Notes: generated by a model from the sequence alone, not told the origin. DNA of 64,000 nucleotides from Exiguobacterium sp. SL-9 (GCF_004336985.1 NZ_SJUO01000004.1:124001-188000), one strand, 5' to 3'. Positions 8,614 to 18,299 are shown, counted from the first letter of the stretch. Numbers and translations: made by a program.

Positions 8614-9684
8614 TTATTTCCAGCCCGCTTCGTTGAAGAGACGGATGGCTTCTTGCTGATTTTCACCGAGGACAGACAAGTTGATGTCCTGCTCTTTAAA
8701 CTCACCCCATGATTGGAGAAGCTCGTTCGGTTCAACCGATTCATTGACCGGATACTCGTAGTTCACGCTTGCAAACTGTTCTTGTGCTGATGGATCAGAC
8801 ATGAACTCCATGAGCTTCTTCGCGTTCTCTGAGTTTTTCGATGCTTTCGTCATCGCAATCCCCGAGATGTTCACATGTGTCCCCGTTGTATCTTGGTTCG
8901 GGAAGAATACGCCGAGCTGTTCAGCCACTTTCTTCTCTTCCGCGTCTTCCGAGTTCAACATGAGTCCCATGTAGTATGTGTTCATGATGGCGACATCACC
9001 TTCGCCTGCGACGACTGCTTTCGCTTGATCACGGTCGTTCCCTTGTGGGTCGCGTGCGAAGTTATTGACCATACCTTTCGCCCACTCTTTCGCTTGGTCG
9101 ACACCGTTCACTTCGATGAATGAAGCGAGGAGTGAGATGTTGTACATGTTCTCAGACGGACGAACGAGCACTTTCCCATTCCATTCTTCTTCTGTGAGCG
9201 CTTCGTACGTTGATAAGTCTTCAGGTTTCACGCGGTCTTTCGCATAGACGATGACACGTGCTCGTTTCGTGAGACCAAACCATTCGTTGTCCGTATCACG
9301 ATATTTTTCAGGGACGTTCGATTCAAGCACGTCGCTATCGACCGCTTGGAGATGTCCCGCATCTTTCGCTTGATACAAGTTTCCTGCATCTGCAGTAATA
9401 AAGAGGTCAGCCTCTGTGCTCTCACCTTCCGTGTTCAAGCGCTCGAGAAGCTCATCGCTTTTCCCTTCAACAACGTTGACTTTCACACCTGTCTCTTCTT
9501 CAAACTGCTTGTAAAGCTCTTTATCGACGTCATAGTGACGGCTCGAGTACACGTTGACGACTTTCGACGCCTCTGCTGTCTCGTTATCATTTGAATTCGT
9601 TGTTTCTTCCGTGCTCGCACAAGCGGCCAAAAGTGATGTCGTGAGCGCCGCTGATAGACCGAGCGCCATATACTTTTTGTTCAT
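8614..9684 (-). CDS. fbpA: Ferric iron-binding lipoprotein (FbpA type)
   Basis: 356 aa from the ATG at 9684, which has GGGGG 8 nt upstream. The lipobox LAAC puts the lipidated Cys at residue 22, followed by a Ser/Asn/Glu linker. The mature part is a periplasmic-binding-type fold: VNVYSSRHYDVDKELYKQFEEETG at the N-terminus, DLFITADAGNLYQA, and the paired tyrosines in MNTYYMG (expected iron ligands). It captures ferric iron outside the membrane and delivers it to FbpB. Two Fur-box-like sequences upstream support iron control. Confidence 0.92.
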   Translation of the reverse strand: MNKKYMALGLSAALTTSLLAACASTEETTNSNDNETAEASKVVNVYSSRHYDVDKELYKQFEEETGVKVNVVEGKSDELLERLNTEGESTEADLFITADAGNLYQAKDAGHLQAVDSDVLESNVPEKYRDTDNEWFGLTKRARVIVYAKDRVKPEDLSTYEALTEEEWNGKVLVRPSENMYNISLLASFIEVNGVDQAKEWAKGMVNNFARDPQGNDRDQAKAVVAGEGDVAIMNTYYMGLMLNSEDAEEKKVAEQLGVFFPNQDTTGTHVNISGIAMTKASKNSENAKKLMEFMSDPSAQEQFASVNYEYPVNESVEPNELLQSWGEFKEQDINLSVLGENQQEAIRLFNEAGWK

Positions 9685-9722
9685 TTGATCATCCCCCACT
9701 TATTCATCTCTACTATCGGTAA

Positions 9723-9766
9723 TGATAATTACTCTCAGTTACTATCATCACTGATAATCATTCTCA
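9723..9766 (-). promoter_or_regulatory. Two Fur-box-like sites
   Basis: TGATAATCATTCTCA at 9752-9766 differs from the 7-1-7 Fur core TGATAATnATTATCA at one position, and TGATAATTACTCTCA at 9723-9737 differs at two. Both lie 39-82 bp upstream of the iron-binding protein start, as expected for Fur repression when iron is plentiful. Confidence 0.8.
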
Positions 9767-9880
9767 CGTCAACCTTTTTTTGAAATCGTTTACAGTAGTT
9801 ATAAAATTATAACTTAACAGTTTTGTCGTCATCATGTCTTGACTTCAAAATGATAGAGCGACTATAGTGGAGGAGAACAA

Positions 9881-9894
9881 ACCGTCTGGTCGGT
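9881..9894 (+). promoter_or_regulatory. Possible TetR operator
   Basis: ACCGtctggtCGGT is an inverted repeat 18 bp before the TetR gene start. TetR-family regulators often bind such palindromes in their own promoter; a weak TTGACT/TATAGT promoter pair (9839-9869, spacing 19) lies just upstream. Confidence 0.45.
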
Positions 9895-9912
9895 ACAGAA
9901 AGAAGGTGTGAC

Positions 9913-10485
9913 ATGACAAACCGATCACTACTCACCAAACAAAAACTGTTGGATGCAGCGACGGATATCATTATGGAGCAAGGTGTGCATCATCTGACAT
10001 TAGATGAAGTCGCGAAGACAGCCGGTGTGTCAAAAGGTGGTCTTTTGTATCACTATCCGTCCAAAGAAGCGCTATTGACCGCAATCGTCGAACGACTTCA
10101 AACCGAGCAAAATGAGTTGTACGAATCGCTTCAAACTGAAGGGAATGGCCCTGTCGAAGCATTCGTTCGCCTGTTTGACGAGACGAAACTTCATCCGGAG
10201 CGCTCAGCGATTCACATCGACGCCGAGAAAATGATTGCCTTTTTGACATTGTTCGCTGTCGATCAAGAGTATGCCGAACGTTGGAAACACGACCTCGACA
10301 CGTTCTTCGCTCAGTTTCAACAGACGAGCGACCCTGTCGAAACGATGATTATCCGCTATGCGCTCGAAGGGATGATGATGTCCGAACACTTCAACGTCGG
10401 CGTCGCCCCTCCCGCTTTAAAACAAGACATTATCGCTCGCTTGATCGAGCGAGCCCGGAACATCGATTCGGGTAAAACAGACTAA
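9913..10485 (+). CDS. TetR-family transcriptional regulator of the RND pump
   Basis: 190 aa. The N-terminal helix-turn-helix is LDEVAKTAGVSKGGLLYHYPSKEALL (about 27-52), the classic TetR DNA-binding motif; the rest is the ligand-binding helical domain. RBS AGAAGGTG. The RND efflux gene starts about 20 bp after its stop, so it likely autoregulates and controls the pump, releasing DNA when an exported compound binds. Confidence 0.9.
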   Translation: MTNRSLLTKQKLLDAATDIIMEQGVHHLTLDEVAKTAGVSKGGLLYHYPSKEALLTAIVERLQTEQNELYESLQTEGNGPVEAFVRLFDETKLHPERSAIHIDAEKMIAFLTLFAVDQEYAERWKHDLDTFFAQFQQTSDPVETMIIRYALEGMMMSEHFNVGVAPPALKQDIIARLIERARNIDSGKTD

Positions 10486-10509
10486 GCCATCAGAGGAGAA
10501 ATGAACCCC

Positions 10510-13500
10510 ATGCAAAAAATCACGTCCTTCTCCGTCAACAACAAGTTCGCCGTCTGGTTGATGACGATCATCTTGACTGCCGCCGGAATTTTCGCCGGCT
10601 TGACGATGAAACTAGAAACATTGCCTGACATCACGACACCGACCGTCTCGGTGACGACGATTTATCCAGGAGCCTCACCTGAACAAGTGCTCGACGAAGT
10701 GAGCACCGTGCTCGAAGAACGTTTGAAGAGCTTGAACGGAGTCGAACAAGTCCGTTCAAGCTCGTTCCAGAACGCCTCAAACATTCAAATTGATTACGAC
10801 TTCAGCACCGACATGGAAGAAGCTGAACAACTCGTCAAAGATGCGCTCAGCAATGTCGAGTTGCCTGAAGCCGCCCAAGACCCACAAGTATCGCGTCTCA
10901 GCTTTGATGCGTTCCCAGTTGTAGGTGCGGCCGTCTCAGATGAGAGCCTTGATTTGGCCGAATTGACGAAATTGGTCGAAGAAGAATTACAACCGGCCCT
11001 TGAAGGAATCGAAGGTGCCCAGACCGTCCAAATCGCCGGACAAGAGATTCGTCGCGTCGAGTTGCAGTTCGACGCGGACGCCCTCGCCGAATACAACTTG
11101 ACGGAAGATACGGTCAAACAGTTGATTCAAGCGAATGATGCTCGCATCGCGCTCGGTTTATATGAACTCGGTGATACGGAGCAAGCCGTCGTCATCGACG
11201 GGAAGTCAGAGACGCTCGGAGCGTTCCGCGACCTTCAAATCCCGTACTCACCAGCCCAAACGGAACAGCCTGTGCCAAGTGCGCCGACGGAACTTCCGAC
11301 CGGCGAGACACCACAGGTACCGACTGAAGGACCAGGTGCCGTCCCACCTGCTAACATTCCGACAACCGTCCCGACCGTCGCCTTGAGCGAACTCGCGACG
11401 ATTGAAGACCGTGGTATCGAGGAGTCCATTTCACGGTCGAACGGGGAACGTTCCATCGGGATTCAAGTGACGAAAACACAAGACGCGAACACCGTTGACG
11501 TCGTCAACGCCGTCAAAGAAGTGCTCGCTGATTTCGAAGCCGACTATGACACGGCTAAAGTGTCGGTCACGCTCGACCAAGGTCAACCGATTGAAGAATC
11601 GGTCGAAACGATGGTATCGAAAGCGTTACTCGGTGGTCTATTCGCGATCTTGATCATTCTCGTGTTCCTTCGTAACTTCCGCTCGACGATTATTGCGGTC
11701 ATCTCCATCCCGCTCTCGCTTTTGATGGCATTGATCGTCTTGAAGCAGCTCGATATCACGCTCAATATCATGACGCTCGGCGCGATGACTGTCGCCATTG
11801 GGCGGGTCGTTGACGATTCCATCGTCGTCATCGAAAACATTTATCGTCGTCTTACCCGTCCGAACGAGACGTTACGCGGTAAAGAATTGATGGTTGCCGC
11901 GACGAAGGAAATGTTCGTCCCGATCGCGTCGTCGACAATCGTTACGATTGCCGTCTTCTTGCCACTCGGATTCGTCACGGGCTTCGTCGGGGAACTGTTC
12001 TTACCGTTCGCCTTGACCGTCGTCTTCGCCTTGCTCGCGTCATTACTTGTCGCAATCACAGTCGTACCGATGATGGCCGACTCGTTCTTTAAAAACCGCG
12101 ACAAGTTGAAACCGGAAGAAGGACCAGGAAAACTAGCCGAATGGTATCGCGGCGTCCTCAACTGGTCGCTCAACCATAAACTCGTCGTCTTCGGACTAGC
12201 GACAGCGCTCTTAATCGGAAGCTTCGCCCTCGTCCCGGCCATCGGCGTCAACTTCTTGAACCAAGAGTCTGAGAAGACGCTTTACGTCACGTTCGACCCA
12301 GAGCCAGGCCAGACGCTCGATGATTCGATCGCGGCAGCAGAAATTGCTGAAACATATTTCATGGAAGAGCAAGCGAACGCGACCGACGTTCAATTCACGG
12401 TCGGTGGCGAGAACCCGCTTAACCCAGGTAATAACAAACAAGGAATTTTCATCGTCCAGTACGATCCGGACACAGAAGACTTTGCCGACGTCAAGTTGGC
12501 CGACATCGAACAATTGAACGAACTCGCCTCAGGTGGCGAATGGAAAGAACAAGACTTCGCCGGCGGTGCCGGAACGAGCGGTGTGACATACAACGTCTAC
12601 GCCAACTCACTCGAGGACCTCGAAGCCATCGTTCCGACGTTCATTGAGACGATTGAAGAAGAGACGGATTACGTCCGCCAAGCGACGTCTGACCTTCGTG
12701 AATCATACGTCCAGTACACGTTCAACGTCGACCAGCAAGAAGCTGCTGAAGCAGGTGTGTCGGCCGCTCAGCTCGCCCAGACGATTGGGCAGTTCCAAGC
12801 ACAGCAAAGTCCGCTCTCGACGGTGACGATTGATGACAAGCAACTCGACGTCATCATTCCAACCGAACAAGTCACGTACGACAGCATTGAAGATTTGCAG
12901 GAACAAGAAGTGACGACACCGTTCGGACCACGTCCAATCTCAGACTTCATCGAAGTCGAGGAAGGTACGACACCGGATACGCTCGTTCAACGTGACGGGA
13001 AGCTCCTCGCTCGCGTCAACGTCGAACTCAGCACCGACAAAGCGACGGAAGCTTCGGCTGCCATTGAAGAACGTGTGTCTGACATCGAGCTACCGACAGG
13101 TGTCACCTATGACGTCGGTGGTGTCACTGAACAGATTCAAGAATCGTTCACTCAGCTCGGTCTCGCGATGCTCGCGGCTATCGCCATCGTCTACTTGGTG
13201 CTCGTCATCACGTTCGGCGGTGCCGTCACACCGTTCGTCGTCCTATTCTCGCTCCCGTATGCGATTATCGGGGGACTCGTCGCCCTTCTCATCACAGGCG
13301 AAACGATCTCCGTATCCGCTTTGATCGGGGCACTCATGTTGATTGGGATCGTCGTCACGAACGCCATCGTCTTGATTGACCGTGTCATTCATAAAGAAGC
13401 GGCTGGTCTTTCGACACGTGATGCCTTACTTGAGGCAGCGGGTACGCGACTCCGTCCAATCCTTATGACGGCACTCGCGACGATTGGTGCCCTAGCACCG

Positions 13501-13653
13501 CTCGCGCTCGGCCTTGAAGGTGGTGCCTTGATCTCGAAAGGTCTCGGCGTGACCGTCATCGGTGGATTGACAAGTTCAACGCTCTTGACGCTCCTCATCG
13601 TCCCAATCGTGTATGAGTTCTTCGCACGGTTCCGTAAGAAAAAAGAAGCTTAA
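10510..13653 (+). CDS. RND-family efflux transporter (SwrC/AcrB-like)
   Basis: 1047 aa from the ATG at 10510; an ATG at 10501 also exists but is only 2 nt from AGAGGAG. The protein has the RND plan: TM1 near the N-terminus, a large outer domain, TM2-6, a repeat of this, and six final helices. The RND motif VAIGRVVDDSIVVIENI carries the proton-relay aspartates in TM4. It exports amphiphilic compounds using the proton gradient; SwrC of Bacillus subtilis is the nearest known type. A Pro-rich stretch of about 45 residues (about 247-293, PAQTEQPVP..VPPANIPTTVP) interrupts the first outer domain. It is expressed with the TetR gene just upstream. Confidence 0.92.
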   Translation: MQKITSFSVNNKFAVWLMTIILTAAGIFAGLTMKLETLPDITTPTVSVTTIYPGASPEQVLDEVSTVLEERLKSLNGVEQVRSSSFQNASNIQIDYDFSTDMEEAEQLVKDALSNVELPEAAQDPQVSRLSFDAFPVVGAAVSDESLDLAELTKLVEEELQPALEGIEGAQTVQIAGQEIRRVELQFDADALAEYNLTEDTVKQLIQANDARIALGLYELGDTEQAVVIDGKSETLGAFRDLQIPYSPAQTEQPVPSAPTELPTGETPQVPTEGPGAVPPANIPTTVPTVALSELATIEDRGIEESISRSNGERSIGIQVTKTQDANTVDVVNAVKEVLADFEADYDTAKVSVTLDQGQPIEESVETMVSKALLGGLFAILIILVFLRNFRSTIIAVISIPLSLLMALIVLKQLDITLNIMTLGAMTVAIGRVVDDSIVVIENIYRRLTRPNETLRGKELMVAATKEMFVPIASSTIVTIAVFLPLGFVTGFVGELFLPFALTVVFALLASLLVAITVVPMMADSFFKNRDKLKPEEGPGKLAEWYRGVLNWSLNHKLVVFGLATALLIGSFALVPAIGVNFLNQESEKTLYVTFDPEPGQTLDDSIAAAEIAETYFMEEQANATDVQFTVGGENPLNPGNNKQGIFIVQYDPDTEDFADVKLADIEQLNELASGGEWKEQDFAGGAGTSGVTYNVYANSLEDLEAIVPTFIETIEEETDYVRQATSDLRESYVQYTFNVDQQEAAEAGVSAAQLAQTIGQFQAQQSPLSTVTIDDKQLDVIIPTEQVTYDSIEDLQEQEVTTPFGPRPISDFIEVEEGTTPDTLVQRDGKLLARVNVELSTDKATEASAAIEERVSDIELPTGVTYDVGGVTEQIQESFTQLGLAMLAAIAIVYLVLVITFGGAVTPFVVLFSLPYAIIGGLVALLITGETISVSALIGALMLIGIVVTNAIVLIDRVIHKEAAGLSTRDALLEAAGTRLRPILMTALATIGALAPLALGLEGGALISKGLGVTVIGGLTSSTLLTLLIVPIVYEFFARFRKKKEA

Positions 13654-13656
13654 TTC

Positions 13657-13695
13657 AAAAGAGAGTCGCCCGCAACGGGGCGACTCTCTTTTTGT
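13657..13695. terminator. Terminator after the RND pump
   Basis: AAAAGAGAGTCGCCC / GGGGCGACTCTCTTTTT hairpin with a 5-nt loop between the convergent RND and YwqG genes. Confidence 0.88.
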
Positions 13696-13697
13696 GC

Positions 13698-14435
13698 TCA
13701 GTAACATTGCATGATGATTTCAGTTTCTTCAAAACGCTTGGCTCGGAGCGCTTCGGTCGGGATGAGGAAATAGAGGATACCAGTATCACCGAACATGATG
13801 TCGAGTTCTTCGCTTGAATCCATTTGGAATAAGAGAAACGGATCACGGAATCGTTCCCCATGTGTCTCTTCAATCTCTTCAAACACGTCATGTTGTACTT
13901 CGTCCGGATGCCCGCCTATCGCATGCGCCTCATCCCGATCGAATAACTCCTCAAGAGTGGAATATTCATCCTCACTCATAAGATCAAACAGCTCATGATC
14001 GTTCTGAACATATCCTTCCTCGAATGCGACAGCCCTCTCGTTAAGCGCTTCGCCGACTCGAACTCGTTCAAGCGTTGTCGCTTCTGTATAGAGGACACGC
14101 CAAAGATGACGTTCGTTCGCGTCACCCCACGGTTGTTCGTCCAAATCATAGAAAAACGATAACACACCTTCTTTCGGGAGCGCTTCAACCGACTCAAAAC
14201 CAGCGAAGTCACTCAGCCGGAACTGTGCCAATAACGTCAAATTCTCTCCGGGATGGTCCGACGCACTCGGTAAATCCGGATAGCCGCCAAATTTCGAGTG
14301 ACCGATTGCGACTTCTTCTCGTGTCGTTCGGGGTACAAGCTTCAAGTTGATGCGCTTCGTGAATGCCGCTAAGATGTCGTCCCCCTGTTCAAGCCCGTGT
14401 TGATCAATAAACTGTTTGATTGATTGAAGTTCCAT
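13698..14435 (-). CDS. YwqG-family protein (DUF1963)
   Basis: 245 aa. Segments FGGYPDLPSASDHPGENLTLLAQFRLSDFAG-like, GVLSFFYDLDEQPWG, IGGHPDEVQHDVF and FGDTGILYFLIP are the recurring motifs of the DUF1963/YwqG family, whose function is unknown. There is no signal peptide or membrane segment, so it is cytoplasmic. It stands alone between convergent and divergent neighbours. Confidence 0.82.
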   Translation of the reverse strand: MELQSIKQFIDQHGLEQGDDILAAFTKRINLKLVPRTTREEVAIGHSKFGGYPDLPSASDHPGENLTLLAQFRLSDFAGFESVEALPKEGVLSFFYDLDEQPWGDANERHLWRVLYTEATTLERVRVGEALNERAVAFEEGYVQNDHELFDLMSEDEYSTLEELFDRDEAHAIGGHPDEVQHDVFEEIEETHGERFRDPFLLFQMDSSEELDIMFGDTGILYFLIPTEALRAKRFEETEIIMQCY

Positions 14436-14586
14436 TCGAACACCTCATTCAGATATGATAAAAGTAGTCTACCATACCGAACGTGTGTACCCTTGATCGT
14501 TTTTGATATAGCCTTTATCTTGACCGAACGAAGGAAACTTGAGAAAATGCATACGTTTTGAACTTATTCGCGAAAGGATGTCATAT

Positions 14587-14943
14587 ATGCAACGTCTCAT
14601 CAAATGGGTGATTGGCCTTTCGCTCTTGTTTGGTCTGAGCACGCTCGGCAATTGGATTGTCGCGACGCTCAACCTAAAGATTCCTGGAAGCGTCATCGGC
14701 ATGGTCCTCCTATTACTCTTATTGATGACAAACATCATCCGTGTCGAATGGATTGAGGACAGCGCTGGTTTTTTGACAAAACACCTCGCCTTCTTCTTTA
14801 TCCCGATCGCGGTCGGACTCATGTCGTACAGTGATTTATTAAAGGCGGAAGGTGTGCCGCTCTTTGCCGCCTTGATTATCAGTCTATTCGTCGGCCTCAT
14901 CGTCACCGCACTCATCTCAGGAAGACGAGGTGAAGCGTCATGA
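14587..14943 (+). CDS. LrgA/CidA-family holin-like membrane protein
   Basis: 118 aa from the ATG at 14587, which has GAAAGGA at the proper distance. Four membrane helices and the family motif LKIPGSVIGMVLLLLLL, then FFFIPIAVGLMSY. LrgA/CidA proteins pair with an LrgB/CidB partner; in Staphylococcus they influence autolysis and in Bacillus the related PftAB pair moves pyruvate. The stop codon region overlaps the start of the LrgB gene by 4 bp (ATGA), so the two are translationally coupled. Confidence 0.88.
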   Translation: MQRLIKWVIGLSLLFGLSTLGNWIVATLNLKIPGSVIGMVLLLLLLMTNIIRVEWIEDSAGFLTKHLAFFFIPIAVGLMSYSDLLKAEGVPLFAALIISLFVGLIVTALISGRRGEAS

Positions 14944-15614
14944 CGTTATTTTGGGTGCTCGTCACTATCGGTGTCTATATGTTGAGCCGCAAACTGTCCT
15001 TCAAATGGGCGTCCCCGTTCACGAACGTTGTCTTCTTGAGTACGGCGACGTTGATTGTGGTGCTACTTTTGTCCGGACAGACGTATGATACGTACGCACC
15101 GGCCCGGGACGCCATCACAACGTTGCTCGGACCAGCCACGGTCGCACTCGGATTACCACTCTATCGCAACTTGCCCATCTTGCTCGCGCGCGCGAAACGG
15201 GCACTCGGGGCCATTATGCTCGGGACGCTGTCGACGATTTTCGTCGCTGTCGGGTTAGGGACCGCGCTCAAATTGACAGATCACGTCTTGCTCGCCTTGT
15301 CCGTCAAATCGGTGACGTCACCGATCGCACTGGAATTGGCGCGGCAACTACAAGGTGATGCCGCGCTCGCCGCGTCGGTCGCCGTCGCTTGCGGAATCCT
15401 CGGGGCCATGCTCGGTCCGACGATTCTCACACTCTTCAACGTGACCGACCCGTTCACGCGCGGATTGGCGCTCGGAACGCTCAGCCACGGCATCGGAACG
15501 GCCCAAGCCGCCACAGAACATCCACTGTCTGGGGCGACAGGCGGCGCCGCGATGGGTCTATCTGCCATCTTCACGTCATTTATGTTGCCGTTTCTCCTCC
15601 CCCTTCTTTTCTAA
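14940..15614 (+). CDS. LrgB/CidB-family membrane protein
   Basis: 224 aa, multi-spanning. Family motifs are ATVALGLPLYRNLP, LALSVKSVTSPIALELARQL and LGTLSHGIGTAQAATEH. It is the partner of the preceding LrgA-like protein. The pair could act in controlled cell lysis or pyruvate transport; neither a LytS/LytR nor a LysR regulator lies beside it to decide between them. Confidence 0.88.
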   Translation: MTLFWVLVTIGVYMLSRKLSFKWASPFTNVVFLSTATLIVVLLLSGQTYDTYAPARDAITTLLGPATVALGLPLYRNLPILLARAKRALGAIMLGTLSTIFVAVGLGTALKLTDHVLLALSVKSVTSPIALELARQLQGDAALAASVAVACGILGAMLGPTILTLFNVTDPFTRGLALGTLSHGIGTAQAATEHPLSGATGGAAMGLSAIFTSFMLPFLLPLLF

Positions 15615-15634
15615 CTATTTCACGGTCAAACTAC

Positions 15635-15664
15635 TTCATAATATGTAATAACGCATATTATAAT
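15635..15664 (+). promoter_or_regulatory. Promoter of the SDR gene
   Basis: A perfect -10 TATAAT at 15659-15664 with a weak -35 TTCATA at 15635-15640 (spacing 18), 42 bp before the SDR start. Confidence 0.5.
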
Positions 15665-15706
15665 ATAGAGAGACGGTGCTTTCTTGTTTGAAAAGGAGGA
15701 AGGACA

Positions 15707-16444
15707 ATGGGACGTGTACAAGGTGAAGTCGCATTTGTGACCGGTGGGGCCCGCGGAATGGGTGCCTCCCACGTACGGAAGCTCGTAGCGGAAGGTGCAC
15801 ACGTATTGTTTACCGACATTTTAGTGGATGAAGGCGAAGCGCTCGCCAAAGAACTCGGTGAGGCTGTCGTTTTCTTGAAACACGACGTCACCAAACTAGA
15901 AGACTGGGAGAGTGCGGTGAAGACCGCCGAAGCAAAGTTTGGCCCGATCACGATTCTCGTCAACAACGCCGGCATCGCATTGACGCATACACTTGACGAG
16001 TTGTCCGAAGCCGATTACCGTAAAGTCATCGACATTAACCAAGTCGGTGTGTTCCTCGGTATGAAATCGGTCATTCCATCGATGCGGAAAGCAGGACATG
16101 GATCGATTATCAATATCTCGTCCATTTCAGGCATTCTTGGTCTGGGTGGGGCCGCATACGTCGCCTCGAAATTCGCGGTGCGAGGGATGACGAAAGCGAT
16201 CGCGCTTGAAGTCGCAGCTGATGGGATTCGCGTCAACTCGATTCACCCGGGCTTAATTGAGACACCGATGATTATGCAACCGGGTGTCGAAGAAATCGTC
16301 AGACAGATGGCAGAGACGGTACCGCTTAAACGAATCGGCACACCGGGCGACGTCTCGAACCTCGTCTTGTTCCTCGCATCAGAAGAATCGAGTTACTTTA
16401 CCGCGGCCGAGTTCGTCATCGATGGCGGCGTCATCGTCCAGTAA
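15707..16444 (+). CDS. Short-chain dehydrogenase/reductase (SDR)
   Basis: 245 aa classical SDR. The NAD(P)-binding glycine motif is TGGARGMG (12-19), NNAG is at 86-89, and the catalytic residues are Ser138, Tyr151 and Lys155 (YVASK). An acidic residue, Asp37, at the end of the second strand favours NAD over NADP. IHPGLIETPM follows the active site as in 3-alpha/20-beta-hydroxysteroid-type dehydrogenases. It oxidises or reduces an unknown alcohol/ketone. It is preceded by AAAAGGAGGAAGG and is a single-gene unit with its own terminator. Confidence 0.88.
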   Translation: MGRVQGEVAFVTGGARGMGASHVRKLVAEGAHVLFTDILVDEGEALAKELGEAVVFLKHDVTKLEDWESAVKTAEAKFGPITILVNNAGIALTHTLDELSEADYRKVIDINQVGVFLGMKSVIPSMRKAGHGSIINISSISGILGLGGAAYVASKFAVRGMTKAIALEVAADGIRVNSIHPGLIETPMIMQPGVEEIVRQMAETVPLKRIGTPGDVSNLVLFLASEESSYFTAAEFVIDGGVIVQ

Positions 16445-16449
16445 TCCAG

Positions 16450-16480
16450 GGAGAGGCCATCGCGCCTCTCTTTTTATTTT
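16450..16480 (+). terminator. Terminator of the SDR gene
   Basis: GAGAGGC / GCCTCTC stem followed by TTTTTATTTT, immediately after the stop codon. Confidence 0.85.
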
Positions 16481-16555
16481 CAAACAATTTCGATACTTCC
16501 CAAAACGGCTCTCATGCTACACTAAATGAGATAGATTCATTAGAGGAGGCAGACC

Positions 16556-17794
16556 ATGCAATCGAAATTAATTGAACGTTTAATCACGTATGCAAAAATT
16601 GATACACAGTCCGACTTTACGAGTGAAACGACACCCTCAACGGCGAAACAGTGGGACTTGATTCGTCATCTCGAGGCTGAGTTGAAAGCGATTGGACTCG
16701 AAGACGTCGAGACGGATGAATATGGCTACTTGTTCGCCACCCTTCCGAGTAACGTCGACCATGACGTTCCGACAATCGGCCTGCTTGCCCACGTCGATAC
16801 GGCGACCGACTTCACCGGGACGAACGTCAACCCGCAACTCGTCGAGCATTACGAGGGCGGCGATATCATCTTGAACGAGGCACTCAATGTCATCTTGTCC
16901 CCACGCGACTTCCCTGAACTTGACGGCTACGTCGGGCATACGCTCATCACGACAGACGGGACGACGCTCCTCGGTGCCGATGACAAAGCCGGCATGGCCG
17001 AGATCGTCACCGCGATCGAATACTTACTGGCCCATCCGGAGATTCCGCACGGACCGGTCCGAATCGCCTTCACACCGGACGAAGAGATCGGACGAGGACC
17101 ACATAAATTCGACGTCGCCCGCTTCAACGCCGACTTCGCCTATACGATGGACGGCGGTCCGCTCGGCGAACTGCAATACGAGAGCTTCAATGCCGCCGGG
17201 GCGACGGTCACGTTCCACGGGACGAACGTGCACCCGGGCAGTGCTAAAAACAAGATGGTGAACTCGATGAAACTGGCAATGGCGTTCCACAACCGCCTTC
17301 CGGCCGATGAGGCACCAGAGCATACGAGCGACTATGAAGGCTTCTTCCATCTGAACGGCTTCTCTGGCGACGTAGAGACGACGACGCTGCAATACATCAT
17401 CCGTGACCACGACCGAACGAAGTTCGAGGCACGCAAAGCGTTGCTTGAAAAGCTTGTCGTCGAATGGAAACAGAAATACGGCGAAGCGCGCGTCGACTTG
17501 AAGATGGACGATCAATACTACAACATGGCCGAGAAAATCGAGCCGGTGAAACACATCGTTGACACCGTCGCCGACGTCATGCGCGAACTCGACATCGATC
17601 CGAAAATTGAGCCGATTCGCGGCGGGACGGACGGTTCACAACTGTCGTATATGGGACTCCCGACCCCGAACATCTTCACGGGCGGCGAGAACTATCACGG
17701 CAAGTTCGAGTACGTCTCCGTCAACAACATGGAAAAAGCGACCCACGTCATCATCGGGACGCTCCGCACGTTCGCTGAACGCGCGCGAGCATAA
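16556..17794 (+). CDS. pepT: Peptidase T (tripeptide aminopeptidase)
   Basis: 412 aa, M20B zinc peptidase. It removes the N-terminal residue from tripeptides in the cytoplasm. Metal and catalytic motifs: LLAHVDT (His79, Asp81), LLGADDKAG (Asp142), TPDEEIG (Glu176, Glu177), YTMDGG, and the late [14 protein letters not shown] segment with the last His ligand. [17 protein letters not shown] is the dimerisation-domain signature of PepT. Length matches the family. RBS AGAGGAGG. Confidence 0.95.
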   Translation: MQSKLIERLITYAKIDTQSDFTSETTPSTAKQWDLIRHLEAELKAIGLEDVETDEYGYLFATLPSNVDHDVPTIGLLAHVDTATDFTGTNVNPQLVEHYEGGDIILNEALNVILSPRDFPELDGYVGHTLITTDGTTLLGADDKAGMAEIVTAIEYLLAHPEIPHGPVRIAFTPDEEIGRGPHKFDVARFNADFAYTMDGGPLGELQYESFNAAGATVTFHGTNVHPGSAKNKMVNSMKLAMAFHNRLPADEAPEHTSDYEGFFHLNGFSGDVETTTLQYIIRDHDRTKFEARKALLEKLVVEWKQKYGEARVDLKMDDQYYNMAEKIEPVKHIVDTVADVMRELDIDPKIEPIRGGTDGSQLSYMGLPTPNIFTGGENYHGKFEYVSVNNMEKATHVIIGTLRTFAERARA

Positions 17795-17800
17795 CACATG

Positions 17801-17850
17801 CGCCTCCAACCGTTCTCTTTTAGAATAGAGACATTGGAGGCGATTTTTTT
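17801..17850 (+). terminator. pepT terminator hairpin that contains the osmC-like gene's ribosome site
   Basis: CGCCTCCAA (17801-17809) pairs with TTGGAGGCG (17834-17842), with an inner TCTCT/AGAGA stem, then ATTTTTTT. The descending arm includes GGAGG, the only ribosome site for the gene starting at 17851. Confidence 0.8.
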
Positions 17851-18297
17851 ATGAAGCATACGTTTCAAATGAACCTCGACTGGACCGGCGGACGCAACGA
17901 CGTCGGGACGCTCGAGGCCGAACGGTTAAAGACACAAATTTCGATTCCCCCGGAAATGGACGGTCCTGGCATCGGCACGAACCCGGATGAGATGCTACTC
18001 GGTGCCGCGGCGACCTGTTATATCATCACACTTGCGGCTATGCTCGGACGGAGTGACCTGCCGCATCAAGGCATCACGATTGACGCCGAAGGCATCGTCG
18101 ACGTGACAAACGGAGTCTTCACGTATGAGACGATTCGCTACACGACACGTATCAACGTCCCCAAAACGGCCACAGACCGTGACATCACAATCGTCGAACG
18201 GATTGCTAAAAAAGCGAAGGACTCTTGTATGATTTCACGCGCCTTGGCCGGCAATGTCACGTTCGAGCTCGACACGACGGTCACGCGCGTCGTCTGA
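17851..18297 (+). CDS. OsmC-family peroxiredoxin-like protein
   Basis: 148 aa. The two OsmC-family cysteines are present in AAATCYIITLAAML (about residue 55) and KDSCMISRAL. These reduce organic hydroperoxides in OsmC/Ohr proteins. The N-terminal segment WTGGRNDVGTL is typical of the SACOL1771-like subgroup. No MarR/OhrR regulator is adjacent. The ribosome site lies in the descending arm of the pepT terminator hairpin. The start of the SfsA gene follows its stop by 2 bp. Confidence 0.85.
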   Translation: MKHTFQMNLDWTGGRNDVGTLEAERLKTQISIPPEMDGPGIGTNPDEMLLGAAATCYIITLAAMLGRSDLPHQGITIDAEGIVDVTNGVFTYETIRYTTRINVPKTATDRDITIVERIAKKAKDSCMISRALAGNVTFELDTTVTRVV

Positions 18298-18299
18298 CG

